A stretch of DNA of 64,000 nucleotides, taken from the NCBI GenBank assembly GCA_947623455.1, contig OX392527.1, forward strand, positions 8,180,001 to 8,244,000, in the 5' to 3' direction. The notes under the pieces are model-generated. The model searched no databases. It was given only the letters and a program-made list of their open reading frames with translations, and was not told the origin of the DNA. Positions 42,901 through 51,900 of the stretch are shown here, one piece after another (position 1 is the first letter of the stretch; each line of letters opens with the position of its first letter). A program made the position numbers and the translations under genes. The DNA comes from Mimachlamys varia (taxonomy: Eukaryota; Mollusca; Bivalvia; Pectinida; Pectinidae).

Positions 42901-45900
42901 TGGTTTGTAGCATTTTAGAATATTGGGAGACAACATTATAAACGTACTATTTTCCCAAAAAGAATTAAAGTCATATTAGAGATTCATGTCTTTGGTATCT
43001 TCAGCATGTTTTCCCATTTATCAACTTCGAGAATTGTTTTTTCAAATGATTTGAATGATTGAGAATGCATTTTTTCCTTGTTATATTTCATTATTGCAAT
43101 TTATTTTGTAGTACCACTGATTAACCTCAGTTTATTCATAATCTTTTGGATTTATTATTAGGGGATATGTATAATGACGTCTGTAAGGTTCTGTGTACTC
43201 CCTATGAACCCTTACCACTGAAATGAGCTACCGTTGACCGTGGGGATATGTATAATGACGTCTGTAAGGTTCTGTGTACTCCCTATGAACCCTTACCACT
43301 GAAATGAGCTACCGTTGACCGTGGGGATATGTATAATGACGTCTGTAAGGTTATGTGTACTCCCTATGAACCCTTACCACTGAAATGAGCTACCGTTGAC
43401 CGTGGGGATATGTATAATGACGTCTGTAAGGTTCTGTGTACTCCCTATGAACCCTTACCACTGAAATGAGCTACCGTTGACCGTGGGGATATGTATAATG
43501 ACGTCTGTAAGGTTCTGTGTACTCCCTATGAACCCTTACCACTGAAATGAGCTACCGTTGACCGTGGGGATATGTATAATGACGTCTATCTCCCTATTGA
43601 CCCTTACCAATTTCTCCACTGGTGTACAGAAACTGTCCATGTACATATATGGGGATACAAGTCTGGGGTTGAACACAGTCCAGTGTCATAGAAGACACCT
43701 AATGGCAGCCGATTTCCAGGAACAATTCATTCCCAGTGACTGGACGAGGTGCTGGTGCCTCCGTGGAGCTGTTAACCACTAAGTTTATCACTGATCTGCT
43801 CTGTCTAGGAATAGAAGCTTTCATGGTGTAGTATAAACCATTAAGTCATCCTGGTGGACCACCACACCTAGTATCTCTCTATAAAAAGGCAATTCAAAAC
43901 TCTTTCTGTCATTGTTTATTGCCAAGTAATTTCAAAGCGAAGTTATGTGTATAGTCAAGATTATAAGTTTTGACAAATGGTATTGATTTTATGACAGAAA
44001 TGCTTTTTCTCTCTATTACTCATGGTGGAACATATCAGTCTTCAGACTATGTTTCAAATTACATTTTTATAGGAAATATTGGTAGATGGATTTTAGCTAT
44101 TTTGTCCTTACTCAATCTCTTCCTCTAACTACGATTCGAAATACAAACTTCCCTCTACAAACTACCCCCTCTTTCTGTGATTCCAAGTACAAACCCCTTC
44201 CCCAAACTACCCCCTCTTTCTGTGAGTGCAAGTACAAACTCCCTCCTCCAACTACCCCCTCTTTCTGTGATTCCAAATACAAACTTCCCTCCATCAACTA
44301 CCCCCTCTTTCTGTGATTCCAAATACAAACTTCCCTCCACAAACTACCCCCTCTTTCTGTGATTCCAAATACAAACTTCCCTCCACAAACTACCCCCTCT
44401 TTCTGTGATTCCAAATACAAACTACCCCCTCTTTCTGTGATTCCATATACAAACTTCCCTCCACAAACTACCCCCTCTTTCTGTGATTCCAAGTACAAAC
44501 TCCCTCCTCCAACTACGCCCTCTTTCTGTGATTCCAAGTACAAACCCCTTCCTCAAACTACCCCCTCTTTCTGTGATTCCAAGTATAAACCCCCTCCTCA
44601 AACTACCCCCTCTTTCTGTGATTCCAAGTACAAACTCCCTCCTCCAACTACCACCTCTTTCTGTGATTCCTAGTATAAACCCCCTCCTCCAACTACCACC
44701 TCTTTTTCTGATTCCAAGTATAAACCCCCTACACAAACTACCACCTCTTTCTGTGATTCCAAATACAAACTTCCCTCCTCCAACTACCCCCTCTTTCTGT
44801 GAGTCCAAATATATAGCTACCCCCTCTTTCTCTGACTTCCCTGGCCAAACAGCCCCAGTTACCATAGCTGTAGTGGTGTCACAGTTTCTGTGGTAGTGAC
44901 CTGGTGTTACAATGTAGTACATGTACAGTGCTCTTATATGTGTGCTGTGGTTTAGGTTGAATGTGGGGCCCTGTGGTGTACTTCTAGGCCTATATGTAAT
45001 TGCTACATATATTCAGGTAGGGGAGCCCCAGTTTTATTTACCTGGATTTGGATGCTGCAGGTGTGACCAAGGTAAGGTATACCTGGCCAGTGATTACAAT
45101 ACCAAACCTGTTCATGAATCTACTTACCTGGCTTCTCGCCCCACTCATGGGACATTGTCAATAGGGGATACTGGGGTGTTGTTTCACAGCACTTATGGCC
45201 TGGCATGTTTGTTACCCTCACACCCCATTCACTTATCAATATTATTTGACTTCTGATTTGGTCACACCTGTGAATTTAAAACTCTGACGGCTGCATTCAT
45301 GTCTTTTTAGCCCCAGATGTAGTGACACAAATTAGTTACATCTACGCCAGGCAATATTGGTTGAGTAAAGAAAGCTGTATGAATTGGATTTGTGTGTCTG
45401 TATTTAGTTGTAACAGTCCGAGATCTTGCCAATCCAATGCCAGTCATGAGCGTGCATGGTCCACTATGTAGAGGAGTGTATTACGGGACACTCCACACCT
45501 GTGGGGCCCTACCACCACCACCAGGGGGGATAGCCCTTCCTTATCCAGCAACAATATCTTCATATAAATTACAACCTTGTGTAATCAGGTTTAATTCCAA
45601 TTTCAACTTTATTACAATCTAGTGGTTGAATGATATTTTTGATAAAAGGTTTGCAAAGATTTATACATTTCTATAATCTTTTTAAATGTTGTTACAGAAA
45701 AAATATTTTCAGTAACAGTGGATTCCGTGAGGTTTGAGGGCCAGCTGGCTGAGTAGTTTATTACTTACGTTTATTTTAGCTTATGGAAGGGGATTAACTG
45801 TAATACATTGATTACATATTTTTCTTAAAACAGCTGGAATACACCATGACCATGGTATTACTGTACAGATAGGCCTTGTCCTTTAGATCACCAGTAGTTA

Positions 45901-48900
45901 GGCTTTATTGTCAGTAACGCTCTACAGCAGTTTAGGCTTAATTGTCAGTAACGCTCTACAGCAGTTTAGACTTAATTGTCAGTAACGCTCTACAGCAGTT
46001 TAGACTTAATTGTCAGCAACGCTCTGCAGCAGTTTAGGCTTTATTGTCAGTAACGCTCTGCAGCAGTTTAGGCTTTATTGTCAGCAACGCTTCACAGCAG
46101 TTTAGGCTTTATTGTCAGGGACGCTCCACAGCAGTTTAGGCTTTATTGTCAGTAACGCTTCACAGCAGTTTAGGCTTTATTGTCAGGGACGCTCCACAGC
46201 AGTTTAGGCTTTATTGTCAGTAACGCTTCACAGCAGTTTAGGCTTTATTGTCAGGGACGCTCCACAGCAGTTTAGGCTTTATTGTCAGTAACGCTTCACA
46301 GCAGTTTAGACTTTATTGTCAGTAACGCTCTGCAGCAGTTTAGACTTTATTGTCAGCAACGCTTCACAGCAGTTTAGGCTTTATTGTCAGCAACGCTCTG
46401 CAGCAGTTTAGACTTTTTTGTCAGTAACGCTCTGCAGCAGTTTAGACTTTTTTGTCAGCAACGCTTTGCAGCAGTTTAGTTTTTATTGTCAGCAACGCTT
46501 CACAGCAGTTTAGGCTTTATTGTCAGTAACGCTCGGCAGCAGTTAAGACTTTATTGTCAGTAACGCTCTGCAGCAGTTTAGACTTTTTTGTCAGCAACGC
46601 TTTGCAGCAGTTTAGGCTTTATTGTCAGTAACACTCTGCAGCAGTTAAAACTTTATTGTCAGTAACGCTCGGCAGCAGTTTCGACTTTTTTGTCAGCAAT
46701 GCTTTGCAGCAGTTTAGGCTTTATTGTCAGTAACGCTCTGCAGCAGTTTAGACTTTTTTGTCAGCAACGCTTTGCAGTAATTTCGGCTTAATTGTCAGTA
46801 ACGCTCTGCAGCAGTTTAGACTTTTTTGTCAGCAACGCTTTGCAGCAGTTTAGGCTTTTTTGTCAGCAACGCTCTGCAGCAGTTTAGACTTTATTGTCAG
46901 TAACGCTCTGCAGCAGTTTAGACTTTATTGTCAGTAACACTCTGCAGCAGTTTAGTTATATTGTCAGTAACGCTCTGCAGCAGTTTGGTCTTTATTGTCA
47001 GTAACGCTCTGCAGCAGTTTGGTCTTTATTGTCAGTAACGCTCTGCAGCAGTTTAGACTTTATTGTCAGTAACACTCTGCAGCAGTTTAGTTATATTGTC
47101 AGTAACGCTCTGCAGCAGTTTGGTCTTTATTGTCAGTAACGCTCTGCAGCAGTTTGGTCTTTATTGTCAGTAACGCTCTGCAGCAGTTTGGTCTTTATTG
47201 TCAGTAATGCTCTGCAGCAGTTTGGTCTTTATTGTCAGTAACGCTCTGCAGCAGTTTAGACTTTATTGTCAGTAACGCTCTGCAGCAGTTTAGTTATATT
47301 GTCAGTAACGCTCTGCAGCAGTTTGGTCTTTATTGTCAGTAACGCTCTGCAGCAGTTTGGTCTTTATTGTCAGTAACGCTCTGCAGCAGTTTGGTCTTTA
47401 TTGTCAGTAACGCTCTGCAGCAGTTTGGTCTTTATTGTCAGTAACGCTCTGCAGCAGTTTAGACTTTATTGTCAGTAACGCTCTGCAGCAGTTTGGTCTT
47501 TATTGTCAGTAAAGCTCTGCAGCAGTTTGGTCTTTATTGTCAGTAAAGCTCTGCAGCAGTTTGGTCTTTATTGTCAGTAACGCTCTGCAGCAGTTTAGAC
47601 TTTATTGTCAGTAACGCTCTGCAGCAGTTTGGTCTTTATTGTCAGTAACGCTCTGCAGCAGTTTAGACTTTATTGTCAGTAACGCTCTGCAGCAGTTTGG
47701 TCTTTATTGTCAGTAACGCTCTGCAGCAGTTTGGTCTTTATTGTCAGTAAAGCTCTGCAGCAGTTTGGTCTTTATTGTCAGTAACTCTCTGCAGCAGTTT
47801 GGTCTTTATTGTCAGTAACGCTCTGCAGCAGTTTGGTCTTTATTGTCAGTAACGCTCTGCAGCAGTTTGGTCTTTATTGTCAGTAACGCTCTGCAGCAGT
47901 TTAGACTTTATTGTCAGTAACGCTCTGCAGCAGTTTGGTCTTTATTGTCAGTAAAGCTCTGCAGCAGTTTGGTCTTTATTGTCAGTAACTCTCTGCAGCA
48001 GTTTGGTCTTTATTGTCAGTAACGCTCTGCAGCAGTTTGGTCTTTATTGTCAGTAACGCTCTGCAGCAGTTTAGTTATATTGTCAGTAACTCTCTGCACT
48101 GTCACATGTCATACACCACACTGTCACATGTCATACACCCCACTGTCACATGTCATACACCCCACTGTCACAGGACGTACACCCCACTGTCACATGTCAT
48201 ACACCCCACTGTCACATGTCATACACCCCACTGTCACATGTCATACACCCCACTGTCACATGACGTACACCCCACTGTCACATGTCATACACCACACTGT
48301 CACATGTGACACACCACACTGTCACGTGTCATACACCCCACTGTAATATGTCATGCACCACACTGTCACGTGTCATACACCACACTGTCATATGTCACAC
48401 ACCACACTGTCACATGTCATGCACCACACTGTCACATGTCACACACCACACTGTCACATGTCACACACCACACTGTCACGTGTCATACATCACACTGTCA
48501 CATATCACACACCACACTGTCACATGTCATGCACCACACTGTCATATGTCATGCACCCCACTGTCACGTGTCATACACCACACTATCACATGTCACACAC
48601 CACACTGTCACATGTCATGCACCACACTCTCATATGTCATACACCACACTGTCACATGTCACACACCACACTGTCACGTGTCATACATCACACTGTCACA
48701 TGTCACACACCACACTGTCACATGTCATGCACCACACTGTCATATGTCATACACCACACTGTCACATGTCACACACCACACTGTCACGTGTCATACATCA
48801 CACTGTCACATGTCACACACCACACTGTCACATGTCATGCACCACACTGTCACATGTCATGCACCACACTGTCACATGTCACACATCACACTGTCACGTG

Positions 48901-51900
48901 TCATACACCACACTGTCGCATGTCATATACCACACTGTCACATGTCATACAGCACACCGTCACATGTCATACACCACACTGTCGCATGTCATATACCACA
49001 CTGTCACATGTCATACACCACACTGTCACATGTCATACACCACACAGTCACATGTCATATACCACACTGTCACATGTCATACATCACACTGTCACGTGTC
49101 ATACACTATACTGTCATATGTCATACACCACCCTGTCACATATCACACACCACACTGTCACATGTCATACACCACACTGTCACATGTCACACACCACACT
49201 GACACATGTCATGCAGCACACTGTCACATGTCATACACCACACTGTCACATGTCACACACCACGCTGTCACATGTCATGCACCACACTGTCACATGTCAC
49301 ACACCACACTGTCACATGTCATACACCATACTGTCATATGTCACACACTATACTATCACATGTCACACACCACACTGTCACATGTCACCCACCACACTGT
49401 CACATGCCATACACCATACTGTCATATGTCACACACTATAATATCACATGTCATACACCACGCTGTCACATGTCACACACCACACTGTCACATGTCACAC
49501 ACCACACTGTCACATGTCACACACCACGCTGTCACATGTCATACACCACACTGTCATATGTCACACACCACACTGTCACGTGTCACACACCTTACTGTCA
49601 CATGTCATACACCACACTGTCACGTGTCACACATCACACTGTCACATGTCATACACCACACTGTCACGTGCCACATATCACACTGTCATATACCACACTG
49701 ACATGTCATTGAAAAAAAAAAAACATTCCTTTGTTTTCATTTAAAGTTTCCAAACAATCAATTTCAGTCATTGAATGTGACGTCATATCTCAATGTACCA
49801 TGATGTAAAGAGCAAGTTATGCGCCTATGATAAAGTCAAACTATGATGAATCCATACGTGAACTACAGTCGATATATACTCTAGTGTTACTAGTGATTAT
49901 CCAGTGTAGGATGTGGAATTCATAGGTGAACTACAGTCGATATATACTCTAGTTTTACTAGTGATTATTCAGTGTAGGACGTGGAATTCATAGGTGAACT
50001 ACAGTCGATATATACTCTAGTTTTACTAGTGATTATTCAGTGTAGGATGTGGAATTCATAGGTGAACTACAGTCGATATATACTCTAGTGTTACTAGTGA
50101 TTATTCAGTGTAGAATGTTAAGCTGTTGCTTTGACTTACTCTTAACAAACAATATTTATTGTAATGATTCATTGTGATCATACGATGTCGTAATATGTCA
50201 TTCTGATCAGGTGTAAACTACATATTTGTCGTACAAATGAATTTGTGTTTATCAACAACAAAAAGTCTCTAATACCCTTATATATCATCATAACAAATAG
50301 ACAGTCATGCAACTAGCAACCACGAATCAGTGAAATACGATTTATTATGGTGATGTGTTCGATATGAGGAAGGCAGTGTAAACACCAGTGTGGGGCATTA
50401 GGGGTGATCCTTGTTACATGTTACATCTGAAGATATAATGTATATTTAGTGTTCTTTATTATCCACCTCTCGGATGCTGCCGTTATCATTGTAAAATCTG
50501 ATTGCTTGGTGTGTGTTTGGTATTGATCTTCGTCATTCTGAGTGGTGATTTATGAGAGGGGTTCCGGTGGTTCTGTGACTGCGCCATTTGTCCAGTGGTC
50601 TGAGTCAGGCTGGCTTGTGGAGGCTGCAGGGCTGTGGCGGCAGGCAGCTTGGCCCCATTACTTGTTCCCTTCACTGTGTCTGTGTAAATTGGTCTTTATG
50701 AACCAGAATACAGGGAGAGATAAAACATCTACAACTCTTTCACCAAATAAAATTGCAGTCGGCCACTTTGTACTTTTGTTGTGGCCTGGTGTATTACAAG
50801 AAGACTAAAATCTACACTGATACAGTGAAGGATTGTTGGAGGTATAACAATGCTGAAATCTCCTCGGTAATCATCCGTTTGAATGTGTATCTTAGAGTAA
50901 ATCTAGTGATACCTTGTCATCACACCTACAAAGATGTACCTAGGGTAAGGTGATAGGGTTGTGGAAATAGAAAGCAAAAGTCATGATCCTTACGACTTGT
51001 AGTAATGAAAACTAACGGTTAATGCTGAGACTAGTAGTAATAACGGAACACTTTGCTATCTTAGCGACAACTGCACTATATTAGTAACACTGTGTAATGA
51101 AAAGTAAGCCATGTTAGCGACACTGTAATGAAAAGTAAGCTACAATGTATGTTAGCGACACTGTAATGAAAAGTAAGCTATGTTAGCGACACTGTAATGA
51201 AAAGTAAGCCATGTTAGCGACACTGTAATGAAAAGTAAGCCATGTTAGCGACACTGTAATGAAAAGTAAGCCATGTTAGCGACACTGTGTAATGAAAAGT
51301 AAGCCATGTTAGCGACACTGTGTAATGAAAAGTAAGCTACAATGTATGTTAGCGACACTGTAATGAAAAGTAAGCCATGTTAGCGACACTGTAATGAAAA
51401 GTAAGCCATGTTAGCGACACTGTGTAATGAAAAGTAAGCCATGTTAGCGACACTGTGTAATGAAAAGTAAGCTACAATGTATGTTAGCGACACTGTGTAA
51501 TGAAAAGTAAGCCATATTAGCGACACTGTAATGAAAAGTAAGCTATGTTAGCGACACTGTGTAATGAAAAGTAAGCCATGTTAGCGACACTGTAATGAAA
51601 AGTAAGCCATGTTAGCGACACTGTGTAATGAAAAGTAAGCCATGTTAGCGACACTGTAATGAAAAGTAAGCCATGTTAGCGACACTGTGTAATGAAAAGT
51701 AAGCCATGTTAGCGACACTGTAATGAAAAGTAAGCCATGTTAGCGACACTGTGTAATGAAAAGTAAGCTACAATGTATGTTAGCGACACTGTGTAATGAA
51801 AAGTAAGCTATGTTTGCAACACTGTGTAATGAAAAGTAAGCTATATTAGCGACACTGTTTCAGAACATGTGAGAAATAAATAAATTATTATTTATTGTTC

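Noticed and set aside
44112..44922. Open frames of 61-166 codons on both strands
   Set aside because: The 45-bp unit is a multiple of three and lacks stops in several frames; both strands are open at once.
48282..49744. Plus-strand frames of up to 443 codons, His/Thr/Cys-rich
   Set aside because: They lie exactly on the 22-bp array; all three frames read the same 22-residue cycle, as expected when the period is one more than a multiple of three. No start or splice context outside the array.
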